64,000 bases of DNA from Brugia malayi. Taxonomy: Eukaryota > Nematoda > Chromadorea > Rhabditida > Onchocercidae. The translations under genes were made by a program, and so were the position numbers. The notes beneath the pieces are model-generated. The model was given only the letters and a program-made list of their open reading frames with translations. It was not told the DNA's origin and made no database searches. This document shows positions 47,501 through 59,812 of this stretch, in pieces (the stretch's first letter is position 1; the number at the start of each line of letters is the position of its first letter). The stretch is taken from assembly GCF_000002995.4 (NCBI RefSeq), contig NW_025062478.1, positions 4,626,001 through 4,690,000 on the forward strand, read 5' to 3'.

Positions 47501-50500
47501 CTTGACCTCTCATCATTGTATGTTTTCTTATTGTAACTTTTTCTTTATTCAATTGAAACCTTTCTATATAATTCTAAAATAAATAAAAAGTTGTTGTTTC
47601 TAATCTAAATAATTTCTCTCATTTGCTGCATTCAAATACAAGTTATTCTCTATATAAAAACACTTTCGCTGTTTTCATGAATTTTTTGAAATTTATTCAT
47701 ATTTATTTTTATAGAAAATTTTCTGCAAAACTTTAAAAATTAAATTTTTTTAAAAAATTATATCTTATTGATAAACTTGTTTGTAATGTTATCTAAATAA
47801 TTATTTCGGCTCTATTCGGTCAAGCTGCATTTTTAGCTTCGTTAAAATAAAAATGCTTGAAATCACTATTAATTTGTTGTTTGAAAACTCTTGTAGTATC
47901 ATAGTAGGAACTAAAATAAATATAATTAAAAATTAGGAATTAAAGTGAATCTAATGCAAGATCCAATGAAGAAAAGCCTAGAAACATTATCTATTTTTGA
48001 CATTTTCAAGGTTTTCCTGAGGATACTGATTAATTTCAGGCCTTCTTATTCGTGGCTTCGAAATATCTCGATTAGAAATCCTGTCAGCCATCAATGTTCA
48101 TTATCATTTGATCAGTGGAGTCCTGAAGAAATTGCTGTATCATTGAGTCATATAGATTATAAAGCTTTATTCAGGATTCCAGTGAGTGATTTCCGAAAAG
48201 TTAATTTAGTGAAAGGCACAGAAAAGTTAATTTAGTTAATTCTTATAATTAATTTAGTGAAAGACATTTTGTGAATTGCTTTAATAATTTTATAAATTTT
48301 AGATTAGTGAACTGAAGCAGTATTGTATAGATGGCAATCTTTCACATACGCCCTTTTTAGAGAGATCTATTTCAATTTTCAATGTAAGTTATATGACTCA
48401 AAACACTAGACTGTGTTGCTAGAATGGATCTTATTAATGATACCAATTGCTTAGCTAATATAAAGCTTTTTTTTTTTATAAACCCAAATTAAAATCTAAA
48501 ATTTCTTAATGACTAAATTTGGTTATTTTAAATTTGATAATTCAAAAAGAAAATATCATGTGTATCATTACAGAATACACATTTCCTGTTTCTATGTAAA
48601 CATAAATAAATGACGTTGGAGTGATCTTTCAGCCTATAAAATATATGCTGACTACTCTTCATTAGTCTTCTAATTTCTAATTAGTTTAATCACACACTTA
48701 TATACATTCTGAAACAATCCCTTAAATATTCCGGTTGCAGAGTTTATCAAACTGGATACAATGTATGATTTTGAATAAAGGAACGCCTGTTGAACGTGCT
48801 GAAATGATTACTAAATTCACTCACGTGGCAAAGGTTGTCATTACTACTGTTAGATATTATAGTTTCTGGTTTGCAGAATCAGGAAATTTGGATATTCCTG
48901 ATTATTTCAACACCTTTTTCTTCTTGCTTGTATCTATTCATCGATGTCTATCTTTTATCTTTATCTCCATCCTATATTTCAGTTTAAAAATTCCCTATAA
49001 TTCTGTTGCTATATTACACAATAAAATTAATTTGCAATTAATTGAAATTCGTACATTAAATAAAAATATAAGTTTAGCGGAAAGGAAAACTCACTAATTC
49101 CAATTATCTCATCGTAATTATATAAATTATTTTGATATCAAATTATTTGTAAAAATATTTTCATTTACTGCATTATTCACAATAGTATGAGCCAAATAAT
49201 TTTAATATTTGCTTTCCCTCAAATCCTTCTTGGCTTCTGTACAATGCATTTCAATATGTTTCATTGATTGCAGTGCCTTAGGCGAATGAATAATTTCAAT
49301 ACTTTAATGGCTGTTATTGGCGGTGTATCACACAGCAACATTGCTCGATTATCAAAAACAACATCCGCTTTATCAAGTGATTTGAGAAAGGTTTCTTTTA
49401 CAGCATTTTGATCTTTGTTCTTTTCATAATTAATATCTTAGGTTAACGAATTTATTTATTTAATTAATTAATCGGTTTATCCAGTTACTTCATGATTAAT
49501 CAATTTTTTTAATTTGTTTATTCATTTATTTTATTTATTTGCTTTTTTGTTTATTTGTTTATTTGACCGATTTGTTTAATCAACTAGTCAATCGCACATT
49601 TATTTATTTATTTACTTCTTTGTTTACCTATTTATTTATTTAATTTTTTGTTTATTTACAATAAGCTCAAATTTCTCAAGATCCTCAAGAAATAAATAAA
49701 TAAATAAATTTGTTGAAAAAATTGATTAATTTTACGCATTAAATTCATAACTTCTGTTGTGAATGACGGAAAACTTGAACAAAAGATCCTATAACTTCAA
49801 TTAAATTAATTAATTAGTTAAAAATTCTGTCATTTCTCGAAACAACTATTACTTATTCTGATTTATAACATAATATTTGTAAAATAAATTTCATTCATTG
49901 CTTCATGAATTTTTTCGTCATTGATAAATTATTTAGAAATTATTATTCCTTCTGAAAGTCATTTTCCGTTATTTTCGTCATTATGCGATGTTTTATTATT
50001 AATTGTTAATTATAAATTGACCATTAGCTGAAATTGTTATATACTTTTGTATAATCAAAATTTCTGAATAGATTCCTTCCTTTCTAATATTAATTAATAA
50101 TACTATTTTATCATAAATAATTTTTATAGCATTTAAAGTATTTCTATGCTTTGTTCATCATTTTAAAAAAAATTGAAATTTCAAACAAATTCTTTTAAAT
50201 TATAATTATTATGATACTTGCCACATTTTTATTGATATTTTTAGTTATCCTATAATGATGATCATTATTCTAGGAACTTAATCATTTTACCCAACTTCTC
50301 TCTTCAACTTCAAATTTTGCTTCTTATCGGAAAGCACTGCAGGAGAGTTCGGGATCATTCTGTATCCCAATCATGTAAGCCTTAATATTTGATCATCAAA
50401 AGGTATTTCTCTTATCTTTGCGATCATAGCATTAAGGTTATGAATACAACTTCTCTACGATATTCATTTTTCTAAATAATACTTATTATATTATTTAGTG

Positions 50501-52017
50501 ATATATTTGACATTAGTCAAAATTCGAACCAAATCAAAGTTCCTTTTTTTTAAAGTATTTTCACTAGCAATTTTCAATATTTATCAACCGTCAGGTGATC
50601 ACTTTTAGGGGTGTCCATCTGAAAGATCTGATAAGTTTGCTGATAAAAAATAGAGACTCAGAACATTGCTGTTTTGTTTCGTGTCGAAAAATTCCATATT
50701 TAGCGGATCATTTATCGTATTTTGTCAATTTTAATCGTACTCCTCACAATTTTCCCGATGCTAATATTGATCTCATTGATACGCTCAAAGTATGAAAATC
50801 CTTCAAGTTTTCTCGGAATTAAATTCCAACTTATTCGAACTTTTGGTCTGAATATAAAGAAAAGGATTATACATAAAAGAATTTTTTAAATTGTCATATT
50901 CGACTGTCATATTTTCTCAAGTATGTAACACATGGAATTAATTTCCAAACCTACAGCAATTAAATTTTTTCTGTTCTTTTCTTTTTTAAAAATGAAATTG
51001 TCGACAGGTTTCATTGGATATCAGGTATAACGAAGATGATATTTATCGCCTTTCTCTAAAACATGAACCTCGTACAATTCTTAGCGTAAGTTTATATTTG
51101 AAAGTGTTACTGTAAATATTATAGCAAATAAACAGCCTAACAAGTTGTCTTTGTGTAAATAAAAGAAAAAAAGTGCTAAGCAATAAAATCACTAACTTAT
51201 TCTAAATACCAAATGACAGAATATCAAAGAAAGTAGAATAAACTAAATTTCCTTTCCTTATATGTGTATTTCATTATGTATAATAATTAATTATCACTTT
51301 CTATTTGTAGTTTCAAAGTTCAACAAAATCGGTATTATTTGCTGATTGGGCATCAGGTGTGAGTAGTACGTTGGATTCAGAAATTGTCAACAAACATATT
51401 ACCGCAATGGTGGAAGCTGTATTTAAAAATTATGATCACAATAAGGATGGTTCCATTTCTCAAAGTGAATTCCAACAAATTTCAACTAATTTTCCATTTA
51501 TTGCTCCTTTTGGAGCTATCGACACTGATAAGTAATGTTTTGTTTCTTCTATATGCATTTATTAGTATTCTCTTAGATGAGAACAATTGAAGTTCTAAGA
51601 AAATGTGAAAGAAGAATAAAAAGAAGTGGTTGTTTTCAACACTCATCAAAAATTTTCTAACATTTCTTCAAAATGATCAGTTTATTGACGAAAATAAAAT
51701 TCGAGTTTTCATTATTACATTAGGGATAATATAAATGTTTCATTGCTAGTAAATCGAATACTAGCAATGGTAATTTTGAATGTGAAATAAGAATTGAAAA
51801 TTTTATGAAATAATGTCCTGCAAGCGAAGTATATGACTTTTGCAGATAGTAATGACATTAAGATCGATTAGAAATGTTACTATTCTAAAAGTTTAATATC
51901 TAAATTCTACTAACAAAAATGATGTGTAAATAGTAATTCATATCGTCTGTAAAATGTGAAATAACTCCAAAGGGTTGTAAAATAAACAAATATTTAATTT
52001 GATGTGAATTCACACAT

Positions 52018-52048
<31 letters not shown>

Positions 52049-53883
52049 CATACATACATGTACATACACACATATGCAATTGATTACATGGCAAATCTAT
52101 AACTGTTCCCAGTAATACTTTCTCGAGTGATTATAAATGTTTGAATAAATGATTAAATCCTGGAATTTCTTTTTTAAATTTTAAAAATATAAAATGAGTT
52201 ACTTAATTGCACAATTAGCAGAGAAATGTTTGAATTTTTGCAGGGATGGAGTTATTAGTAAACCTGAAATGAATGCTTACTTTATCAAAATTTGCAAGCA
52301 ATCTATAGATTTTCGCCGTGAATTTCAGCATAATTTTCATGAAACAACTTTTCTGACACCTGCAATATGTGCTCACTGCGATAAATTAGTAAGAAGTTAT
52401 TATTTTCTAAAAAAAAAAAAAAAAAAAAAAAACAATTTTTCTGTTAATTAATGTAATGCTTATGATCATATTAGATGTAATTGGTAGGTTGCTCTGATAT
52501 TTTCTTTAACAAAAAAAAAAAAATTCCAAATATTCATTGTTGTTGAAAATTGCATATCAGAAATACTTAATTTCGTTTTTCAGAAATGTTTCATTCTTTT
52601 TAATTTTTACATCTTTACGACCAATTTGCTTAATTTATAACGGATGACTTTTAAGATAGGATGAAAAGTAATATCTGAATATGTTGTAGTTATGGGGTAT
52701 AATTCGACAAGGTTTCAAATGTCATGACTGTGGACTTACTGTACATCGAACTTGTAGAGGCAGTGTCGTTGTAGAGTGTCGTCGAATTAATAGCTGGAAA
52801 ACTACAGTAACAGAATCGGCCAGAACGACCCGGAAGCTTTTACCTGGTATCAAGTACGTTTTAAAACTTTCATAATTTCAGTTTTATTTTTAACCTTCCA
52901 ACAAATGACTTTCAAATTGCATTTCATTATTTTCATAGACCCATCACCAAGACCTTACCAACTTTTAGGTTGGAGGGAACGGTTATTGCTATGGGCCACG
53001 TTTGAAAGGTTTCCGTATGTTCGACGTCCGATAGTGGCGTCGCAAATGGTAGAAGTAACTCACTTAGTACTATCAGAACCAAACGTTACTGATAGTATTG
53101 GCATATGCGTTAGCAACTAAGTTGACGAGGTTACAATGACACATTTTGTTCACCCTTCCTCATCTATCTTCCCTCATATTACTCTGATCATCATTTTGGA
53201 TTGGAAATTTCAAAGTTCAAAATTTCGATTTTGGCTTTAATTCTTATTTAAAGTATTCTTTTTCTTTTTGTTATCACATCTATAAATATTGTTTACATTC
53301 TGTGCAAAACAAATCTTCCATTATTTCCAGATCGATTTCTCGGATACGAGCAACAAGTGCCACATCAGAACATGATTCGACAGATGATACGACAACAGAG
53401 TGCTTCGCATCTGCAGCATGCAAAATGCTATTGCATCTACGACCTCATTCGAAAAAGAATCCCTCTCGTTTTGATGCAGGATGTTATTACCGGTAAATTA
53501 ATTACTGAATATTTAAAAATTTGCTAATTAATCTTTAGAATTATTTTATTATTGTATTATTCGATGCTGTTCTGCTTTCACTTAATGAAGCATCATTAGT
53601 TACATCGTTGAATATTATGCTAAACATCTATTCATTACCATTTTTTACAATCATTTTTAAAAATGTGATCAAGAAAGGAGTGGATTTACTGCTGTTTCCT
53701 TGAATCAAACATAGAAGATAATTAGATATGGTTTAATTAAAATATTTAAGGGTAGCAAGTTCACCTGAATCACCAAATACAGATGATGTGGCACCATCTT
53801 TGGCGTGTGAAGAAGTATTCGAAGATGAATCTTCATGCATATCTCTTTCCGAAATGAATGATTCTAGTAGTACTTTACGGTGA
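44504..53883 (+). CDS. rgef-1: Ras guanyl-releasing protein (RasGRP) orthologue
   Basis: The protein is 675 aa from 16 exons: 44504-44597, 46628-46737, 47342-47517, 48040-48181, 48303-48383, 48741-48833, 49274-49390, 50274-50374, 50609-50789, 51008-51085, 51311-51531, 52244-52388, 52690-52853, 52939-52968, 53331-53492, 53751-53883. It activates Ras/Rap by GDP release, controlled by Ca2+ and diacylglycerol at membranes; in C. elegans it acts in neurons. Residues 1-125 are the REM region (ALFHVHEWFVNS, RAVGYWIR). Residues 130-390 are the CDC25-type GEF domain (NPVSHQCSLSFDQW, NFNTLMAVIGGVSHSNIARL, GVHLKDL). EF-hand loops at 433-444 and 462-473 are both canonical. A C1 domain has all eight ligands (His494, Cys507, 510, 524, 527, His532, Cys535, 543). 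The tail is Ser/Thr-rich. Exon 2 has a weak acceptor (TTTGAG) and exon 14 is only 30 bp; the first two exons and the 30-bp exon are less certain. Confidence 0.95.
49450..49710. repeat. TTTA-rich simple repeat in rgef-1 intron
   Basis: Interrupted TTTA/TTTG/ATTT tetramers run through most of this stretch, ending with an AAATA run. It is ordinary intronic low-complexity sequence. Confidence 0.85.
52012..52076. repeat. (CA)n(TA)n(CATA)n compound microsatellite
   Basis: Alternating CA, TA and ACAT units in the rgef-1 intron between the two EF-hand exons. The minus-strand open frame across it is an artefact. Confidence 0.9.
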
Positions 53884-54269
53884 TCGATGAATATTTTTAA
53901 AATTTATATATTTTGTTCAAATTTGTCAGATTATTGATTAGAGTAGCTTTATTTCAATTTAATTTGTTATGAAATTTGTTTTAATCTCATTATTCTTAAG
54001 TACAGGGGAAAAAAAAGATCGTTTTCCGAATTATAACTTGTACGTATTGCTAAGTTTCTTATGACGGTAAGCTTTAATGAACCAAATAGATCAACGATTT
54101 ATCAAATTTCATTCAATCGTATTCGAATCTACTAAGAGATCCCTGCCACTCAATACGTCAGATCAATGTGTTCAATACCGTTTTGTTGATCCTTCAGAAA
54201 AATAGATATTTTTAGTTTCTTGATTTAGAAATAAAATTGCTCTACTCTTTTATAATGCGATATTGCCAG

Positions 54270-54310
<41 letters not shown>

Positions 54311-55104
54311 TTACAGTTAAACCAAAGTAATATTGAAATCTGTAATTACAATTGATATGTAAATTGTGATGCATGCTGTCGTTTATTACGGGTATATTTC
54401 TGATTAACTTATTCATCATTTTATTCCATGCTACTGTTTTTTCTTTGAATCATTGTTCCGGTAAAATCTTTTGAAAACTGACTTTTGTATGAGTATTAAC
54501 AAGTAGTATGTTACTACTTGTTTAAGCTGTTTGATAATATTGAGAATTTCATTGAAAAAGCTCTGTGATTCCAACAAACTATTACGACTCACATCATGAG
54601 AAACATCAATTTGAATTCATTTGTAGTATTTACTAAGCGAAAAAAATTATAAATTTGACTCAAAATTTGAATCGATAATTAGCCAAGAAAAACAACTTGG
54701 TGATAGATTCAAAAAAGCCTCTAAAATATACTTCCATTGTAAGTTATGAAATTAATGTGGTAAAAGTATATTAAAGGCTGTTTTTCTCGACATTGGAAGT
54801 TAGGAAATTAAATGATTAAAGAGGAAGAGATTAGCATGAAAGACGGATACTGAGATGAATTTAGATCAAGGTAGTGAGTCAGATTCAAAGATGATTTGGT
54901 AAGAATGAAGAACCTCGGTACTGGCTAATCACTGAATAGCTTGGAGTGGCGGTGACGGTGACGGTAATGGTGAGGTGACATGTGTTGTGGAAGAGAGAGG
55001 GAAAGACAAAAAGTGAAGAGATCTGACCGATCGTGTGCAACCTCTGGTTGAAAACAGGCGGTTTCTGGAGAGAAGAGGAGAGGGGAGGGGAATAGCATCA
55101 ACAA
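53884..55104. other. intergenic, rgef-1 3' UTR and promoter of Ly6-like gene
   Basis: The left half is AT-rich and includes the probable rgef-1 3' UTR and an (AT)n run. The right end (about 54930-55100) is markedly G-rich on the plus strand, with GGTGAC-type hexamers and GAGAG/GGGGAGGGG runs. It is a good candidate for promoter or 5' UTR of the following gene. Confidence 0.55.
54271..54306. repeat. (AT)n microsatellite
   Basis: Eighteen AT units just downstream of the rgef-1 poly-A signal candidate AATAAA at 54230-54235. Confidence 0.95.
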
Positions 55105-56334
55105 ATGTCGTTAATTATATCCACTATTGATTCAATGCATACCACTACTGAAACAACGTTCATTCCGGTTTTACTATTAACCTTCCTGAATTGTCCTTTC
55201 TTTGCTGGATCCGAAATTTGCTATCGATGTGCTAACGAATTCATTGTTATGGTTTGATGTTTTCTTCTTTTTTAATTTATTTTAAATGAGCTTTCTTTGA
55301 TGTGCCTGTCAAATGAGTAGAGATAAAAAGAATTGTTTGTTAGCTGACTAATACTAGGCTTTTCGAACTGACCACTCTTGACCTATTATATGTCTTGGTC
55401 ATCATCCACTATGTGTTATGTTTCGGTCATTATTTGCTATATAATAAATTATTTTTGCTCTAAGCAAATTGTTTCACATGGATTTTTTTCAAATGTTGTC
55501 AACAGTTGCATAAGTAGTATTACTTAAAAGCTTATTATGTAGCTAATTTTTCATTGTTTTAATAACTGCATTAATTTTTCTGAAAATTTCAGTATTGGGG
55601 ACATTTTCTCCCAATTCAAGCAGACGATGAATTGGTTGCCGATTCGGTATGTATAAAAATTAATGAAAGATCAGAAGAAGTACAATGTGTTGGTCCATGT
55701 CTAACAGTGAATGTCACCATTGGTGAAGGTAACAGAACTCGAGTTATAGGTATATGTTACTCCCTTTCACTTCTATCAATTAATAAACTGAATTTATGCA
55801 AAGGGATATCATCCAATAGTGCGGTTTTCAATTTGATGAATTATCTAAATACTAACAGTGATTTTCTTCAGTAATTTTAGTACTTGAATTTTAAAAAGTT
55901 GATTAATTTTTATTAATTCTTTGAAAACAAATATAATAAATTCTTGATGGTATTTGAATCAAGCATAAAGCATAACTATGTGGTAATCAAAAACTTTTCT
56001 GCTGTTTGTTTTAGGAATGATGCGAGATTGCCAAAAAAAATATTACAGTCGGAATTCGGATAACGATATTGGAAATCGAAGATGCCGAAATCAAACGATT
56101 AAAGTTCGCCAACATATGCTGAATGCTGAATATTGCTTTTGTTTGGGTAGTTACTGTAATGGCGATGGTGATCGAATTGATAGGTCAGTGAGTGAATCCC
56201 GGAAAAGACAAAAATATACGAAAATTGGAAATGAAGGACGGAATGGTACCAATATGAGATGGTCCTTGTGTGATGTTCAGTGTTTGATACTTGTTTATGT
56301 AGTATATTTGGAATTACATTTGGTTAGTTTGTAG
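55105..56334 (+). CDS. Ly6/uPAR-like three-finger protein
   Basis: Three exons were reconstructed: 55105-55251, 55593-55749 and 56015-56334, giving 207 aa with phases 0 and 1. A hydrophobic stretch (IPVLLLTFLNCPFFA) acts as signal peptide, ending near residue 35, followed at once by the Ly6 hallmark CYRC. Further cysteines are CVGPC, RDC, RRC and the terminal CFCLGSYCN, where a Cys followed by Asn closes three-finger domains. A basic, Ser-rich linker and a hydrophobic C-terminus (LILVYVVYLELHLVSL) follow, compatible with a GPI signal or membrane anchor. The layout recalls the nematode ODR-2/HOT family of neuronal surface proteins, but I cannot assign an orthologue. N-glycosylation sequons are visible (NVT, NRT, NQT). 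Either the ATG at 55105 or an in-frame ATG at 55135 could start it. Confidence 0.8.
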
Positions 56335-58079
56335 AATATGTGAGTGATATGCAGGATGCGTTATTCTTCGATATTGTTGCATTGTTGTGTGTTGATTTGT
56401 ACTCTGACTGTTTGCAAAATATAATATGAACTGGCCCACAGCAACTTTATAAACCGGAAATAATATGAAATGGAAGATTGGGAGCTCCTTTCCATCTGGA
56501 AGGAAAAGGAGAGGCTGACCTTTCACCCTCTTCTGTCGCATTTCCCGATTCTGTAATCATATAGAGGATGTTGTATCGTCTTATTCAGTTGACTTATATC
56601 TAAAAGCATGGGCGCCAGTAATTCATCTCTTCTTGATCTGAACAATTCGTGCTACCTTAAAGATTCCACTGAAAAGATTTTAAGTAATCTCATCTTGTAA
56701 TCGCTCTTCAGAGCTTATCCAGTTGCTTCAACATTGCAAATACAATCATTCTTCCTATTGAGTTCTGACGCAAACCAATGCTACGCCATTTTATTCTCTT
56801 TATTGTTTAATACCAGCGAATGGCAGCGAATGTCACGTCACGTCACGCTTGAATCTCTTAATATCTATCAATGGTCATAGCTAATTTGCTGACATCAAAA
56901 GGTACCATCTCCAGTCTCTATTCTGCAAAGTTTGTTTTCTTTAGTTTTTTTTTTTTTTGCTCTGAAATGTAAGAGAATGAATGTCTAACAAACTTAAGAG
57001 CTTTAATGAACTTTTCTGTAATACCTCGTTAAGGTGTTAGCATCCGTTGATGTGACAATAAATTATTCCTCTTTTTTTTCGCTGCAACTCACTTCTTCCA
57101 CTCCTTTTTCAACCAGATTCCGAATATTTCTAAGAGTACTATTTGAGTGGATCTAGATTAAATCTGAAGAAATTCTGCTATCGGCCCGACTACAAGACAG
57201 CGAAATTGTTTGTTAAATAGAACGAGTTCATTTTAAAAGCCAGTAATGTTCGTCATCTCTTTGTTGATTAATATTTCAAAAATTTTTCTATGTTAATTGA
57301 TTATTCCCATCTTCTTTCATGAGATGACTGACCTTTCTAGCTCACAACTGATTAAATTCTTCACTTCCGTACTAATGCTGTTAACAGAATACTACTAGTC
57401 GGAGAACGGGAGTGTTCCAGAATGATAGTCTAAGCTCAACGAAAGACTGTTATAACTTTATATTTCGATTGATAATGTAAAGTAATAGCAGTCGCACTTT
57501 AGAAGGAACTTGTATGAGAACGGACCAAAGAATAAATGTGATAAGGAAGTATCCCTCATCAGTAATCATTAATAACAATCTCTCTCCCTCCTCCCCTTTC
57601 TCTCCCTCTCCCTTCTTCCCTACCTCCTCTTCCGTCAATCATTAAGTCATATCTGAGAGTGAAGAACCGGTTGGAATGATCTAAACATTCCGGCACGAAA
57701 AACGCTGCAACAAGAGGAATGGTACCAAAAACAGAAATTTGGGATACCGTAGTGAGCTAGTTGGTGACGTTAAGTTGTCGTTGTGTACTTCTCTTATGCA
57801 TTGATTTTCCGGGGCAGGAATGGATGAATAGTTCAGGTCACATTGATTTATTCAGATTATCGGTTCTAAATGAGATAGACAAAGTACTGCTGAGATGATT
57901 TCAAATATGATGACATGATGAGAGTTCTGTGTCTGTTTAGTTTTTTGTTTCTTCCATGTTTAATCATGCATATGCAGTATTTTTCTGTCTAGTTTTACCA
58001 TTATTTCTGGTTTCGGACTTATCCGTTCAAATTCTTAAACTTCTTTATTTTAAATGACTCGTATTTCTATTGGTTTCAG
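56335..58079. other. intergenic between Ly6-like gene and clic-1
   Basis: A poly-A signal candidate AATAAA lies at 57057-57062. A run of CACGT units (GTCACGTCACGTCACG) lies near 56835-56850, and a strongly pyrimidine-rich tract at about 57578-57635. No exon is supported; minus-strand frames at 56314-56541 and 57450-57638 are shadows of low-complexity sequence. Confidence 0.55.
58071..58079 (+). promoter_or_regulatory. acceptor before clathrin light chain start
   Basis: TGGTTTCAG lies 27 bases before the clic-1 ATG at 58107. It is probably a spliced-leader acceptor or the end of a 5' UTR intron. Confidence 0.5.
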
Positions 58080-58106
58080 GAAACAGTAGGATTATTTGTA
58101 TTAGTA

Positions 58107-59812
58107 ATGTCAGATCCAGTTGCGGAATTTTTGGCACGTGAGCAAAATGTTCTGGCTGGTATACAAGATGATTCGCTAGGAACCAGTCCTCCTCCGTACG
58201 TCAATAGTAATGATGCAGTTGATAACGGTATGTGTTATGGTGAAGGAAATCTCTTCTATTTCTTTTCTATTTTTTTTTTTTTTTTTTTCTTTTGCGTAAC
58301 TATGAGGCATGCGTTGACATCAGGAACAGTTTAGGTTAAATGCAGGATGAGATCAGTGTGGTATTTTCAGCCAAAACTTGTCGAGAGGAAGTAGGAACTT
58401 TTAGAAAGTGATAAAGAATTTTATGAAGTTATCTTCGTAAAGTCTCGATTGGTGTACACTCGAAATAGCTATTTAATTTGGATTTAGTTCTTTGGTGACA
58501 TTTATAAAATGGAAGAATTTCTTAGTTGGATGGATTGTGCCGATGTGATTATTAAATTTATTTTTAAACATATTTTGAACTTTAGGAAATGATACTGCTT
58601 GTGTAAACGAAACCCGTTTATTAAGCGGGACTAGTGATTCCGGTTTGGATCTTCCAACACTAGCAAATGGTGTGCGGCGTTTAAACACAACTCCATCACC
58701 TTCTCTTGCAGCGATGAATAATATGTCAAAACCGGAACCGGAGAAAATAAAGAAATGGCGAGAAGAACAGAAAATAATGTTAGAGAAGAAAGGTATGAGT
58801 CGTTTGATTTTTTTCTATCTTGGACAAGAAAAGTTAGGTGACATTTTTGTTTTTTTTTTTTCAAACTTATTCATGAGAGTATAAAAATTTTTGCTGTGAG
58901 TAGGCAGTGTTAATTACATAACGAGTGATATTACATAAAAAAACTAAATATTATTCCCTCCGATAATGTGTGATTGCCGTTTGAGAATATGAAAATTTTA
59001 TTCCAGTACAAACAGCCATAATGCACTGAACTTTGCATTCATTAGTGAACTGATTGAGATTTGTTTATTTAGTGGTTAAGAAGAAAAAAAAAATTTTTGA
59101 ATAACTGTAACGGGAATATCACCAAAAAGTGAGAAACTGATAGCATATGATGTATATTACTTTGCATATTTGTTTAGAGATGGTGCTTTTGTAGCAGGTT
59201 GTTTATACAACATGTTATAAACAGATCAATTTTTATACAAAATTAACATTTATCGGTTTTTTCTACAGATAAAAATGAAGAGAGAAAGAAGGAGGAAATG
59301 AGAGCTGCTGGTAAGAAAGAATTAGAAGAATGGTATGCGCAAAGGGCAGAAAGACTTGCAAAAACCAGGGCAGTCAATCGGTATTTTTTTTTTTTTCAAA
59401 ATTTCCTGCTTGTTCTGTTTATAAAGGTAGATGATATAGATGTAGATGATTTTTTAAAAATGAATAATGCTTTATTTATTTAAGTTCTCTAGTGTACCAT
59501 GATTCAAGGAACCAAAAAGACAAGAATGTCTTCATTCTCTATATAGTATGTAGAATTTGAATAACAGTTTTTGCACCTCGTTCCAGCTTTGCATTAATCT
59601 GGTATTAATGTCGTCTGTTGTTAAGCATTTCTTTATAAATTTGAAGGAAAGCCGAAGAAGATTTCATTTCTGATCGTGAGGCTTTCAAAGATGGAGCCGA
59701 GTGGGAACGTATTGCAAAATTATGCGAATTCAGTGGTAAAAATTCGAAAACATCAAGTGATTTATCACGACTAAGGACTCTTCTTCTTAAACTTAAAACG
59801 CAGAAGGAATAA
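58107..59812 (+). CDS. clic-1: clathrin light chain
   Basis: Four exons (58107-58227, 58586-58792, 59269-59380, 59647-59812) give 201 aa with phases 1, 1 and 2. The light chain lies along the clathrin heavy-chain leg and regulates coat assembly and actin coupling. The conserved N-terminal box is seen as DPVAEFLAREQNVLAGI (residues 3-19). The central helix that binds the heavy chain begins at KIKKWREEQKIMLEKK and continues through ERKKEEMRAAGKKELEEWYA, then the C-terminal region with DREAFKDGAEWERIAKLCEF and a final LRTLLLKLKTQKE. Length is typical or slightly short for the family. The last acceptor (TTTGAAG) is weak but phase and homology hold. An acceptor at 58079 suggests trans-splicing. 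Confidence 0.96.
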
